From Adhaeribacter arboris (lineage in GTDB: Bacteria; Bacteroidota; Bacteroidia; Cytophagales; Hymenobacteraceae), in the NCBI RefSeq assembly GCF_003023845.1, contig NZ_PYFT01000001.1, positions 3,596,001-3,660,000 of the forward strand: a stretch of DNA of 64,000 bases. Reading direction: 5' to 3'. The notes below the pieces were generated by a model. That model was given only the letters and a program-made list of their open reading frames with translations, did not search any database and had not been told where the DNA came from. Below are positions 53,625 through 62,833 of this stretch, piece by piece. The position numbers and the translations under genes are program-made. The first letter of the stretch is position 1. Each line of letters begins with the position of its first letter.

Positions 53625-55025
53625 TTACAATTTTACCGCCTGTACAATACCGTAAACGCCAATAGCCAGAATAGTTATGCAGCTTAGCCAAAAGGCAGCG
53701 TCGTACCAGATGGTGGGTTTTAAATTGCTGGGCAAGCGACGGTAACGGAAATAAATAGCCGCATACACTACCAATAAAAGTAATATCGAAGTCATAAATC
53801 CGCCCAGCAGAATCATGCTCATGGGCAGTTTAATAAAAAGAAAAAGCAGGCACCAACTTATCGGAAACACCCAGGCCAATACCGCGATTGCTTTTTTGCG
53901 GGTAACATAATCCGTAAAAGAAATCCAACCCAACTGCCCGAAAGCATCGGAGAAGATACGCGTAAAACTGGCGGCGGCCGTAAACATGGTCGAGTACAAA
54001 ACCATAAAAGCACTGATCATAAATATTGTTTCGGCCCAGGGGCCCAGGGTTTTGGTGTACATGCCGGATAAAACTTTTACCATGGCGTAACCTTCGGGTA
54101 CCAGCCCCTGGTTATGCAGCACCGCCGCTCCCAAAATGTAAAAGGCGGCCGTTACTACGGTATATATTACCATCGCTAAAAAAGCATCATAATACATAAT
54201 TCTTATCCAGCCGCGGGCTCTTTTTTCCCATTCCGGGTTATTTTGCCGAGGACCGGTAAAGCCGGCGTAACCTTTCTCGATGCACCAGTAATTGTAGTAC
54301 ATAATCTCGTCGCTGCCTACCCCGGTAATGCCAAAGGCCGCAATAGCTACGGCTACGGTACTGGGTGGCAGCTTAAATTGTAATCCTTCCTGAATATCCG
54401 ACCACGAAATGGCATAAGGCGTATACTGCAGAAAAAACACCGAAGCCAGGGTAAAAACGGTAAAAAACACCATCATTACCAGCGAAAATTGCTCGACTAC
54501 CTTGTAGTACCCTTTGTAAACCAGCAGAGCGGTAATTAAAGTGATGAGAATAGCCCAAACAGGAATGCTGATAAATGGCGCTACCATGTTTAAAGTTATG
54601 GCCACGCCGCCCACAATGCCTCCCACTTGCAAAAGCTTGAACAGTTGAATAAATAACCATAACCAAATACTCCAGTTAGCCTGACCTATTTTAAAGCCGG
54701 GCAATTTGTTTAACGAAGTCATGGAAGTTTCGCCGGAGTGGATAACGTGCTTGCCCCACTCTAGCTGGAGCGCTACTTTTACTAAACAACTTAAAATAAT
54801 TACCCAAAACGTAACAAAACCCGCTTGCGCTCCGAGTGCCGTAGTCGCAATCAATTCCCCGGAACCCACAATAGCTGCCGAAAGCACGAATCCAGGCCCT
54901 AAATGCCGTATAATTCCTTTTAAAGAAACGGGAGGCTCCTGAATATTTCGGTCGGCAATAACGTATGGGTCCTGGAACTCCGGCTGTTTTTCGGAGGGTG
55001 TGCCTTCTACTTTAAGGGTTTGCAT
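53625..55025 (-). CDS. Nramp-family transporter homologue with non-canonical metal-site motifs
   Basis: 466 residues, about 11 transmembrane segments, LeuT-like fold of the Nramp family. It starts with a cytoplasmic segment, then LGPGFVLSAAIVGSGELIAT. In canonical Nramp proteins the TM1 motif is D-P-G-N; here the aligned residues are G-S-G-E. The TM6 M-P-H motif is replaced within AIAAFGITGVGSDEIMYY. The usual Mn/Fe ligands are thus absent, and Glu/Asp residues occupy neighbouring positions. This divergent branch may carry another ion, such as magnesium, or something else; that is inference. It is single on the minus strand, downstream of a structured repeat. Confidence 0.85.
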   Translation of the reverse strand: MQTLKVEGTPSEKQPEFQDPYVIADRNIQEPPVSLKGIIRHLGPGFVLSAAIVGSGELIATTALGAQAGFVTFWVIILSCLVKVALQLEWGKHVIHSGETSMTSLNKLPGFKIGQANWSIWLWLFIQLFKLLQVGGIVGGVAITLNMVAPFISIPVWAILITLITALLVYKGYYKVVEQFSLVMMVFFTVFTLASVFFLQYTPYAISWSDIQEGLQFKLPPSTVAVAIAAFGITGVGSDEIMYYNYWCIEKGYAGFTGPRQNNPEWEKRARGWIRIMYYDAFLAMVIYTVVTAAFYILGAAVLHNQGLVPEGYAMVKVLSGMYTKTLGPWAETIFMISAFMVLYSTMFTAAASFTRIFSDAFGQLGWISFTDYVTRKKAIAVLAWVFPISWCLLFLFIKLPMSMILLGGFMTSILLLLVVYAAIYFRYRRLPSNLKPTIWYDAAFWLSCITILAIGVYGIVQAVKL

Positions 55026-55108
55026 AAGGGTAGGCTTTTATGTTAACCGCTTAAATTAAGATTTTATCTGGTATGAAGTATATATTTTGGGTGTTTAAAA
55101 TGTAAATC

Positions 55109-55320
55109 TTTGGAGCCTTTTCAAGTCTCCATACTGCGGTGCTGATGCGTTTGACAAGTAGCCTGTTTGCCTCCTGGCCGGCAGGCCTCGTTTGGCTCTT
55201 TCGGGCGGTCTAAGCTTCCTTTTTCCTCCTTCGTCGGAATGCTAAAGCACCGGAACCTTAGAAGGCCCTCGATAGCCAAACAGGTGAAGTTTACTAATAG
55301 CTACGGCTTTTACCAGTAAT
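55109..55320 (+). repeat. Structured intergenic repeat, copy E
   Basis: Head TTTGGAGCC...GTCTCCA, then GTGCTGATGCGTTTGACAAG, core TTTGCCTCCTGGCCGGCAGG, stem base GTTTGGCT (55190-55197) with AGCCAAAC (55274-55281), inner TCTAAG with CTTAGA and TTCC with GGAA, loop CTCCTTCGTCGGAATGC as in copy A, tail CAGGTGAAGTT...GCTTTTACCAG. It begins 83 bp upstream of the Nramp-like start codon in a 598 bp gap. Confidence 0.85.
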
Positions 55321-55437
55321 CGTGTTCCTTAATAAAGTTATTTTAACGAAGAGCAATAGAAAAATAGCAGACTTGATTTTACCCTTTTGAAGTCTTTATA
55401 CCAAATCGCCTAAACTAACTGCCATAGTGAAGAAGAT

Positions 55438-55472
55438 TAAACCCAGCGGGTTTTGGAAACCCGCCGGGTTTA
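55438..55472. terminator. AAACCC-type hairpin
   Basis: TAAACCCAGCGGGTTT (55438-55453) pairs with AAACCCGCCGGGTTTA (55457-55472), 15 of 16 positions, three-base loop. It could terminate in either direction. Confidence 0.55.
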
Positions 55473-55533
55473 GTGCTTTTAAGGCAACCTTATGGAAGAT
55501 AGCTAATACTATTTGGTATTATTTCCTAAAATG

Positions 55534-55566
55534 AAAACGGCTCCACTGTTGGAGCGGAGCCATTTT
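55534..55566 (-). terminator. Terminator-like hairpin of the alpha/beta hydrolase gene
   Basis: AAAACGGCTCC (55534-55544) with GGAGCCATTTT (55556-55566), 10 of 11 pairs. On the minus strand it ends in a T run. It lies 58 bp past the hydrolase stop. Confidence 0.7.
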
Positions 55567-55623
55567 TGAGCATGATTCTATTATCAAATAGATTACTACC
55601 TCTGGAGAAATAAAAATTTAAAT

Positions 55624-56460
55624 TTAAGCAATCAGGAAAGTAATTAGGTCCTGGTTTAATCTTTCTTTGTGGGTGTAAAAAAGGCCATGGGGAGCGCCTT
55701 CGTAGACAACATATTGAGCCGCCGGAATCATTACAGCGGTGCGATGGCCACTGGCTTCAATGGGTACGGTTTTATCGTCGTCGCCGTGAATGATTAAGGT
55801 TGGTACCGTAATAGCTTGTAGGTCGCTTCTAAAATCGGTTTGACTAAAAGCCAGGGCGCATTGCTCCGTAGCTCGCGGCGAGGCTACTGCGGCCAGCATG
55901 CGGTAATAGTCCAGCAAAGGCGTACTCACCGGGTGATTTACTAGGTTTACCCCGAAGAATTTCTTCCCAAAATCATCTAAAAAGTCAATCCGGTCTTTTT
56001 TCAGGCCCTCCAGAATTTCAGCAAAAACGCTTTGGTCCACTCCGTCGGGGTTATCTTCCGTTTTACCCAGGAAAGGGGTAACCGCTGATATTAGTACAAT
56101 TTTAGATACCCGGGTACTACCATAACGGCTTAAATAACGCACTACTTCGCCCCCGCCCATGGAAAAGCCTACCAGTGCTACATCGGTTAAATCTAATTCT
56201 TCCATCAAAGAATTTAAATCGCTGGCTAAGGTATCGTAATCGTAACCGCTCCAGGGCTTTTCGGAATGGCCGAAACCCCGCCGGTCGTATTTAATTACTC
56301 GTAAGCCGGCTTGTACCAAATCGCTTACCTGGTATTCCCACATTTCTTTACTTAATGGCCAGCCATGAATTAAAATAACGGGTCGGCCGCTGCCGTAATC
56401 AGCATACGCTAAGTTTACTTCCTGGCCGGAAACGGCATCTGTCTTCGAAATAAATTTCAT
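55624..56460 (-). CDS. Alpha/beta hydrolase, non-heme chloroperoxidase/arylesterase-like
   Basis: About 278 residues. Start MKFISKTDAVSGQEV is preferred; an upstream in-frame ATG at 56523 adds 21 atypical residues. Features: VILIHGWPLSKEMWEYQ (oxyanion region), VIKYDRRGFGHSEKPW, VALVGFSMGGGEVVRYLS with the nucleophile Ser, LIIHGDDDKTVP with the catalytic Asp, and GAPHGLFYTH with the His. Family members act as esterases and show perhydrolase side activity. It is probably cytoplasmic. Single gene. Confidence 0.92.
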   Translation of the reverse strand: MKFISKTDAVSGQEVNLAYADYGSGRPVILIHGWPLSKEMWEYQVSDLVQAGLRVIKYDRRGFGHSEKPWSGYDYDTLASDLNSLMEELDLTDVALVGFSMGGGEVVRYLSRYGSTRVSKIVLISAVTPFLGKTEDNPDGVDQSVFAEILEGLKKDRIDFLDDFGKKFFGVNLVNHPVSTPLLDYYRMLAAVASPRATEQCALAFSQTDFRSDLQAITVPTLIIHGDDDKTVPIEASGHRTAVMIPAAQYVVYEGAPHGLFYTHKERLNQDLITFLIA

Positions 56461-56653
56461 AGTTTGTTTTAGTTGGTTAAAGCAATATGGTAGAAACCAG
56501 AAAAGCAAAGTTTTGTTCCGCACAATTTTTAGCTACTAATTAAATAGTGATTGTTTCAGCGGTTATGGCTAATCGCATTAAATTATTCTGTATTATTATG
56601 GTCGAAAAATAATTAACCGAACTCTTTTTACTTTTTTTTCCTCTTTTCGTTTT

Positions 56654-58567
56654 ATGAGAAAAATTCACCTTTTACTGCTTTATCTTTTTACCACCTTTAC
56701 TTCTTACAGTCAGGCTACTAAACCGGAGGTCGCCATTATTCCGGAACCGGTCTCCCTGAAAATAAATACCGGTCAGTTTGTATTACCGCGCAACGTAGTC
56801 ATTGCCGCCAGTGCGCACCCTCAGTTGAAAAGTACGGTTGCTTTTCTGCGGGAGCGTTTATCGGTGCCCACCGGCCGCAACGTTACCGTGAGTAAACCTT
56901 CTACTACCGCTACTATCCGTTTAATTTTACTGCCAACCCCCGATAATAGTATCGGGAAAGAAGGCTATCATTTAGCAGTTACGCCGCAGAATATCGTGAT
57001 TAGAGCCAACCAGCCGGCGGGTTTATTTTACGGGGCGCAAACGCTGGTGCAGTTATTTCCGAATGAGATTGAAAGCGCCGAATTAGTAAAAAAAACCAGC
57101 TGGCTGGTTCCCTGCGTGGAAGTTACGGATTACCCCCGGTTTGGCTGGCGCGGCTTAATGTTCGATGTGTCGCGGCATTTCTTTACCAAGCAAGAAGTAA
57201 AACAATACATTGATGACATGGTGCGCTATAAATACAATTTGCTGCACCTGCATTTAACCGACGACGAAGGCTGGCGGATAGAAATTAAAAGCTTACCTAA
57301 ATTAACCCAGGTAGGCGCCTGGAATGTAAAAAAAGAAGGTTATTTCGGCAATTTCTCTCCCCCACAACCCAACGAGCCGCGTACTTACGGCGGTTTTTAT
57401 ACCCAAGCCGACATTAAAGAATTGGTGCTATACGCGAAAGAACGTTTCGTAAATATTCTGCCGGAAATAGACGTACCGGGGCATAGCCTGGCGGCCGTAG
57501 TTTCTTATCCGGAGTTATCCTGCACGCCCGGCGTGGAAAATTACCGGGTGCGCTCCGGCGAACAAATTATGGACTGGTCGCACGGGGCGCCGCCCATTGC
57601 TTTGGTAGATAATACCTTGTGCCCGGCTAACGAAAAAGTATACGAGTTTCTGGATAAAGTAATTACTGAGGTAGCCCAACTTTTTCCGTTTGAATACATT
57701 CACGTAGGCGGCGACGAAACGCCGCAGAATTTTTGGGAGAAAAGCGATGCCATTAAAAGCCTGATGAAAAAAGAAAATTTAAAAAACCTGCACGAAGTAC
57801 AAGGCTATTTTGAAAGAAGGCTGGAAAAAATAGTACTCTCCAAAGGTAAAAAGTTTATGGGCTGGGACGAAATTCTGGAAGGTGGCTTGGCGCCAAGTGC
57901 CGCCGTAATGAGCTGGCGCGGCATGAAAGGCGGCATTCAGGCGGCCCGCCTGAAACACGAAGTAGTCATGAGCCCAACGGACTTTGCTTACATTGATTAC
58001 ATGCAGGGCGATGTCAGCATTGAACCGCGCATTTACGCCACGCTTCGCTTAAGTAAAGCTTACCAGTTTGAGCCTATGCCCGACAGCGTAGACGCCCAGT
58101 ACATTAAAGGCGGTCAGGCTAATTTATGGACCGAACAGGTGTACAACATGCGCCACGCCCAGTACATGACCTGGCCCCGGGGTTTTGCCATTGCCGAATC
58201 GTTGTGGTCACCGAAAGAAAGTAAAGACTGGAAAGATTTCATTAACCGGGTAGAAAACCACTTTAATCGCTTTAAAATTGCCGAAAAAAATTACGCTCCC
58301 AGCATGTACGAGCCTATTTTTAACGTTACTAAAACACCGGATAATAATGTAAAAATTGCTTTAAGCACCGAGATAGAAGGGTTAGACATTTACTATACTT
58401 TTGATAATTCGTTCCCCGACCGGTTTTACCCGAAATATACCGAAGCCCTGGTACCGCCTAAAGATGCCGTTATGCTGAAGGTGGTAACGTATCGGGGAAA
58501 GGAACCGGTAGGTCGCCTTATTACCATGCCGGTTACAGAATGGAAAGCCCGCGCTGGCATAAAGTAG
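56654..58567 (+). CDS. GH20 beta-N-acetylhexosaminidase
   Basis: 637 residues with a signal peptide ending near TSYSQ. A GH20b domain (residues about 25-150) precedes the TIM barrel: RFGWRGLMFDVSRHFFTKQE, HLHLTDDEGWRIEIK, LPEIDVPGHSLA, and YIHVGGDETPQNFWEKS near residue 358 with the catalytic Asp-Glu pair. YIDYMQG and GGQANLWTEQVYN follow. The end (NVKIALSTEIEGLDIYYTFD) is the Ig-like C-terminal domain of bacterial chitobiases. It removes terminal GlcNAc or GalNAc from chitin oligomers or glycoconjugates in the periplasm. Single gene with a clear terminator. Confidence 0.96.
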   Translation: MRKIHLLLLYLFTTFTSYSQATKPEVAIIPEPVSLKINTGQFVLPRNVVIAASAHPQLKSTVAFLRERLSVPTGRNVTVSKPSTTATIRLILLPTPDNSIGKEGYHLAVTPQNIVIRANQPAGLFYGAQTLVQLFPNEIESAELVKKTSWLVPCVEVTDYPRFGWRGLMFDVSRHFFTKQEVKQYIDDMVRYKYNLLHLHLTDDEGWRIEIKSLPKLTQVGAWNVKKEGYFGNFSPPQPNEPRTYGGFYTQADIKELVLYAKERFVNILPEIDVPGHSLAAVVSYPELSCTPGVENYRVRSGEQIMDWSHGAPPIALVDNTLCPANEKVYEFLDKVITEVAQLFPFEYIHVGGDETPQNFWEKSDAIKSLMKKENLKNLHEVQGYFERRLEKIVLSKGKKFMGWDEILEGGLAPSAAVMSWRGMKGGIQAARLKHEVVMSPTDFAYIDYMQGDVSIEPRIYATLRLSKAYQFEPMPDSVDAQYIKGGQANLWTEQVYNMRHAQYMTWPRGFAIAESLWSPKESKDWKDFINRVENHFNRFKIAEKNYAPSMYEPIFNVTKTPDNNVKIALSTEIEGLDIYYTFDNSFPDRFYPKYTEALVPPKDAVMLKVVTYRGKEPVGRLITMPVTEWKARAGIK

Positions 58568-58595
58568 TTTTTTAACGCGATTTCTTCAAATTTTT

Positions 58596-58646
58596 AAACA
58601 CCTCTGTGTTAGCTTCTTCTGGAAGGCCTAATCCAGAGGTGTTTTT
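58596..58646 (+). terminator. Intrinsic terminator of the GH20 gene
   Basis: AAACACCTCTG (58596-58606) pairs with CAGAGGTGTTT (58634-58644), followed by TT. Long loop of 27 bases. It lies 29 bp past the stop. Confidence 0.75.
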
Positions 58647-58676
58647 GTATAAGGCTATTTTGAAACGATAGCTAAA

Positions 58677-59339
58677 TTAACTTTTTTTGTCCTTAGTTTT
58701 TAACCTAAAGCTTAAACCTAATTGAGCTGCCTGGTTATGGCTTTGTTTAGGCAAATACGTATTTCCCTGCGCATCCGTAACCTCGTATTGCAGAATTGTA
58801 CTAAAACCATAAGTGTACCGGAGATCAGCACTTAGTTTAGCGTTTAGGTTGTACCTGAAACCGGCAGTAAGTCCCATATCAAGGCCATTATATCTTAAAA
58901 TGTGCTTCATATTATGTGCCTTTCCCCCATCTTCCCTGTTGAGCGGAACTATTAATAAACTAAATTCCGGGCCAAGAAATACGGCTGTTTTGCTGTTAAG
59001 TTGATAGCCAAGTAGCAAGGGGAGGGTAAGATAGTTATAAATGAGCGTTCCATTAATTCGGCTAGTTTCACTGGCAAAAGGTAGGGTAAGCGTATCGGAA
59101 TACCTCCCTCCTTTTAGGGTGTAAAATAATTCTGTGCGTAAAAAGACCTTAGGCGAAAAGGTAGATTCTTTCCAGACACCCAGATGATAACCTAACCGAT
59201 TTTTGATTTTTAAAGTGTAGGCTTCGTTTACCTCCAGGCGGGTTACATTAATTCCTGCCTTTACGCCAAAATTTTTCTGGCTATAGCAAACCGGTGAAAT
59301 CAGGAAAAACAAGCACGCAATAAAAATTACTTTTCTCAT
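58677..59339 (-). CDS. PorT-family outer-membrane beta-barrel protein
   Basis: 220 residues with signal peptide MRKVIFIACLFFLISPVCYSQ. The start of the mature part, NFGVKAGINVTRLEV, and repeated strands (YHLGVWKESTFSPKVFLRTELFYTLKGG, TLPLLLGYQLNSKTAVFLGPEFSLLI, GLDMGLTAGFRYNLNAKLSADLRYTYGFS, NQAAQLGLSFRLK) fit the OMP_b-brl_2 / PorT-like barrel of eight strands. The function of such barrels is mostly unknown. It is convergent with GH20, single gene. Confidence 0.87.
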   Translation of the reverse strand: MRKVIFIACLFFLISPVCYSQKNFGVKAGINVTRLEVNEAYTLKIKNRLGYHLGVWKESTFSPKVFLRTELFYTLKGGRYSDTLTLPFASETSRINGTLIYNYLTLPLLLGYQLNSKTAVFLGPEFSLLIVPLNREDGGKAHNMKHILRYNGLDMGLTAGFRYNLNAKLSADLRYTYGFSTILQYEVTDAQGNTYLPKQSHNQAAQLGLSFRLKTKDKKS

Positions 59340-59649
59340 AAACTTAATTCGCGTAAAGATTTATATAAAGTTAGAAGCCGCTAAACGGTTGTAAATCTTA
59401 CTAAGCTAAAGCCTAAGCCAGAAGTTACTGGTTTAATAGCCTTAAAATAATTAAAAAGTAGAGTGAGGATAAAAGTACCACTTGGGCCAGGTTATAATGG
59501 ATAACCTTCTTGGATGATGGTTCTTAATATTGCTATAACGCCGGAACTTAATTTTATTTTGTTGGTTAGCAGAGATTTTTTAAATTTTTCAAAATTCTAG
59601 CCGTTTATTATCACAACTTTGATTAGGAATGAAAAAAGTGAGAAAACTT
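59340..59649. other. Intergenic
   Basis: 310 bp between the barrel protein gene and kptA. AT-rich; no ORF, hairpin or repeat seen. Confidence 0.35.
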
Positions 59650-60210
59650 TCAGGTAGTTAGCACGTGCAGAAACTCAGCATGAACTAGGCCCGTGAGCCA
59701 TACTTGGTTCTCGGATAAATAAAATACAAGTCCAGCAGCGTGCATGGCAGCGGCATCTACTTGTAAAATTACGGGCTTGCCGTGCCGTTGGCCTACGGTT
59801 AAGGCGGTGCTTTTATCCGGAGAAAGATGCACCTGATGCCGGTTTCTTTTTTGAATTCCTTCCGCCAGAATCGAAGCTAGATTTTTCTCGCTGGTGCCGT
59901 GGTAAAGTACAGCGGGCGGGGTTTGCGGCGGATAGCCCAGTTTTATCTCCACGGAATGCCCTTGATGGGCCCGGATTTTAGTTTTATCGGGGTTAAAAGC
60001 AAACCGCTTTTTATTATTGTTGGCTACCACAAAATCCAGAATTTCAAACGAAAGCCTACTGCCGCTTTTATTTACCTGCTGGATGAGGGTAGCTACATCC
60101 GTCCAACCGTTTTCGTCTAAAGTTATATTTATCTTTTCGGGCTGATGCCGCAGCACCAAACTCAAAAACTTACTTATCCGCGTTATTTCTTTCTCCGGCA
60201 GCATACGCAC
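59650..60210 (-). CDS. kptA: RNA 2'-phosphotransferase (Tpt1/KptA)
   Basis: 186 residues. Motifs: SKFLSLVLRHQPEKINITLD (conserved Arg-His), ENGWTDVATLIQQ, GHSVEIKLGYPP, VLYHGTSEKNLASILAEGIQ, RHQVHLSPDKSTALTVGQRHG and ILQVDA. The enzyme moves a 2'-phosphate from RNA to NAD, giving ADP-ribose 1'',2''-cyclic phosphate. In bacteria, which lack the eukaryotic tRNA splicing step, its natural RNA substrate is uncertain. ATG at 60210 or two codons later. No RNA ligase or Hen1/Pnkp gene is adjacent. Confidence 0.93.
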   Translation of the reverse strand: MRMLPEKEITRISKFLSLVLRHQPEKINITLDENGWTDVATLIQQVNKSGSRLSFEILDFVVANNNKKRFAFNPDKTKIRAHQGHSVEIKLGYPPQTPPAVLYHGTSEKNLASILAEGIQKRNRHQVHLSPDKSTALTVGQRHGKPVILQVDAAAMHAAGLVFYLSENQVWLTGLVHAEFLHVLTT

Positions 60211-60593
60211 GAGTTCTTGTTTATTTTATGTAAGCAAATTTTTGAAAGCTAAAAATCCGGTGGCCACTTTCCTCGGCTGGAAATTACCTAATTACCATTT
60301 GATGATAGAAATTACAGGCATTAGTTTATAATCTTACCACTGTAGAGAATCCTTCCCAAAAAATACAATTCTAAAAAACCTCTGTTAGATGGGTACGCCA
60401 ATCTTTCGACTAAATAGTTAATAAGCAGATAATTCGCCCAAATACTTTCTATCATTCAGGAATTAAGTAGAATAATATAGTTTACCTGCAATAAACCTGA
60501 ACTACTCGTGGCACATTGTTCCTAAATAATTAGACTTCAAGCATTTAACTTTGTATATTTAGGTTCCTTCCTTTCCTTAACTCTTAACCTAAA
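60211..60593. other. Intergenic
   Basis: 383 bp between divergent kptA and serine hydrolase genes. TAACTTTG at 60546-60553 matches the Bacteroidota -7 pattern TAnnTTTG about 40 bp before the hydrolase start; a TTG lies 27 bp upstream, farther than usual. No ORF or repeat. Confidence 0.35.
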
Positions 60594-61763
60594 ATGAAAA
60601 GCGTATACTTTTTACTCGGATTAACCCTGTTGAACCTGGCGGTATATGCTCAAAACGGAAACAGCCAGCGTGGATTAAACAGTGGGGTTAAAATTAATTT
60701 TAATTACGTTGGCGCTACGGAACTTCAAACTATTATGAATCGCTACACCGCGAAAGATTTGCCGGGTATCGCTCTTGCAGTGTATAAAGAAGGACAAGAA
60801 TGGTGGTCCGGAGCCAGCGGCTTTGCCCGGGTAGAATCTAAAACGCCCATGACCATTCAGAACCTGCAATACCTGCAGAGTGTAACAAAAACCTACATGG
60901 CGGTGGCCGCTCTAAAATTATCTGAAGAAGGTAAACTAAACCTGGATGCCGTTATTTCCAAATACCTCCCTCAAGAATATAATCATCTGATAAAAAATAT
61001 CGACCAAATTACCGTGCGGATGCTGCTGAATCATACTTCGGGCATTGCCGAATACAACTCCGACCCGGAATATACGGCCGCCGTTATTTTGCATCCCACC
61101 GAAATACTGCCCATGGAAGAGGTAATTAGATGCCTCGCCAACGAAGAGCCGCAATTTGCTCCGGGCACTCACTACCGCTACACCAATACCAATTATTTTC
61201 TGCTCACCGTTATCGCCGACGTTATTACGGGTAACCATGCCCAATACCTAGAAGAAAAGATTTTTAAGCCGCTGCAATTACATAATACTTTTTACCGCAG
61301 TAGTCCGGGTTACCTTAAGTATCCGCTTTTACCGGATTGCTACTGGGATATCCTGAATAGTGGGCGACCGGCGAACATAACCCCTATGCAAGTAGCCAAC
61401 GTAGCCGCCCTAAGAGGCGATGATGGTATAGTAGCCACGCCAATTGATGCAATTAAATTTCTGAAAGGGCTCGTGGAAGGCAAATTAATAAAAGCCGCTT
61501 CGTTGGCCCAAATGCAGCAGTGGGTAAAGAATGATGCTGGTAAACCCGCTTACGGTATGGGACTGCATTACATCGAAGAAGGGGGTATAATTGGCTTCGG
61601 GCACGGCGGCGGGGGCTTGGGAGCTGGTTGTTTATTGTTATACGTACCGGCCAAAAAGACTTACGTTTTTCTGGCTACCAATATCGGCTTAGTTATCGAT
61701 GGGCCAGTAGGCCTAAAAGTTAATGATATGAAAAATGAGGTTCTGGCCGTAGTTCTTCGGTAA
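60594..61763 (+). CDS. Serine hydrolase, class C beta-lactamase-like, secreted
   Basis: 389 residues. Signal peptide MKSVYFLLGLTLLNLAVYAQ, no lipobox (the paralogue at 16814 is a lipoprotein). Motifs: SVTKTYMAVAALK (S-x-x-K), ITVRMLLNHTSGIAEY, YRYTNTNYFLLT (Y-x-N) and GFGHGGGGLGAGC (H-x-G). About the same length and layout as the 16.8 kb protein. It is a likely D-stereospecific peptidase or esterase; substrate unknown. Single gene. Confidence 0.9.
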   Translation: MKSVYFLLGLTLLNLAVYAQNGNSQRGLNSGVKINFNYVGATELQTIMNRYTAKDLPGIALAVYKEGQEWWSGASGFARVESKTPMTIQNLQYLQSVTKTYMAVAALKLSEEGKLNLDAVISKYLPQEYNHLIKNIDQITVRMLLNHTSGIAEYNSDPEYTAAVILHPTEILPMEEVIRCLANEEPQFAPGTHYRYTNTNYFLLTVIADVITGNHAQYLEEKIFKPLQLHNTFYRSSPGYLKYPLLPDCYWDILNSGRPANITPMQVANVAALRGDDGIVATPIDAIKFLKGLVEGKLIKAASLAQMQQWVKNDAGKPAYGMGLHYIEEGGIIGFGHGGGGLGAGCLLLYVPAKKTYVFLATNIGLVIDGPVGLKVNDMKNEVLAVVLR

Positions 61764-61840
61764 GGTATTTCCTTTCTTATTTTACTAGAATAATAGCGTG
61801 ATACTAATTTATAAATGACTTATTGAAATCGGGTTAAAAG

Positions 61841-62833
61841 ATGACGAAAGAAAACAACACTGCAAAGGAACAAGCGCCAAATCCAACCTCTCTCCCTGAT
61901 AGTACAGAAGAGCCAGCCAAAGGGGAAAATCCGGATAAAAACCTTACTCTCCCTCCTTCAACGGAAAAATATCAGCCTCCCCCCGAACTTTCTACTTCTC
62001 TTGATTTATCTACAACAGCCACTACTCCTGAACAAAATTCAACTGCTCTAAAACCAGAAAATACGCCACAGGAAACTACCCCTCCTAAACCGGATAATTA
62101 TATGGATGCGCATCATTCCCACCATATCCATCACGATAAAAAATGGAAAGATTATTTGTTTGAATTTTTAATGCTTTTCCTGGCTGTTACCGCTGGCTTT
62201 TTTGTAGAAAATCAGAGAGAACACTACATTGAAAATAAACGGGCCACGCAATTTTCGAAACAATTATTGGCCGATTTGCGCTTAGATTCTTTATTTTTTG
62301 AAACCCGGGAAAAAGATTTGCAATCGAAGCAAGCCGGCCATGACCAATTGCTGCGCCTGCTTACCCAGAAACCCGATGCTACAGATAAAGAAATTCTGGA
62401 AACCTTACTCCCCATTACATTCGCTTACGACTTACCGGTTACTACCACCACGTATAACCAAATGAAATCGTCCGGCTCTTTGCGCTACATTAAAAACCCC
62501 GCCTTAACCGCCAGCCTGCAAAATTACTACGATGTTTTACTGCCCCGTTGCAACCGATTAACCGAAGCCTCTCTTGCTTATTTCACCGAATACATTAATC
62601 CCTTTTATTTAAAGCATATCCGCATTCAGGATTATGATCCGTTTAATGATTCCTTGATTACCACGCACCCCGTAATCCTAAATCGGAGCAAGCAAACCGA
62701 CCAGGAACTGGCCAATATTATGGGAAGTTTCCGGTCGTTGTTAAAAATTCAGGAAATAACCATGAATGATCCGGCCCTCAAGAAAATTAAAGAAACCATG
62801 ACTTTATTAAAAGAAGAATACCATCTTAAATAA
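61841..62833 (+). CDS. DUF6090-like membrane protein with disordered N-terminus
   Basis: 330 residues. Residues 1-85 are Pro/Thr/Glu-rich and disordered. A His-rich HHSHHIHHDKKWKDYL stretch follows, then one transmembrane segment (FLMLFLAVTAGFFVENQREH) and a helical domain (RATQFSKQLLADLRLDSLFF, TTTYNQMKSSGSLRYIKNPAL, YYDVLLPRCNRL). The TM start AVTAGFFVENQRE is characteristic of DUF6090-type Bacteroidota proteins of unknown function. It lies 77 bp after the serine hydrolase gene and may share its transcript. Confidence 0.75.
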   Translation: MTKENNTAKEQAPNPTSLPDSTEEPAKGENPDKNLTLPPSTEKYQPPPELSTSLDLSTTATTPEQNSTALKPENTPQETTPPKPDNYMDAHHSHHIHHDKKWKDYLFEFLMLFLAVTAGFFVENQREHYIENKRATQFSKQLLADLRLDSLFFETREKDLQSKQAGHDQLLRLLTQKPDATDKEILETLLPITFAYDLPVTTTTYNQMKSSGSLRYIKNPALTASLQNYYDVLLPRCNRLTEASLAYFTEYINPFYLKHIRIQDYDPFNDSLITTHPVILNRSKQTDQELANIMGSFRSLLKIQEITMNDPALKKIKETMTLLKEEYHLK

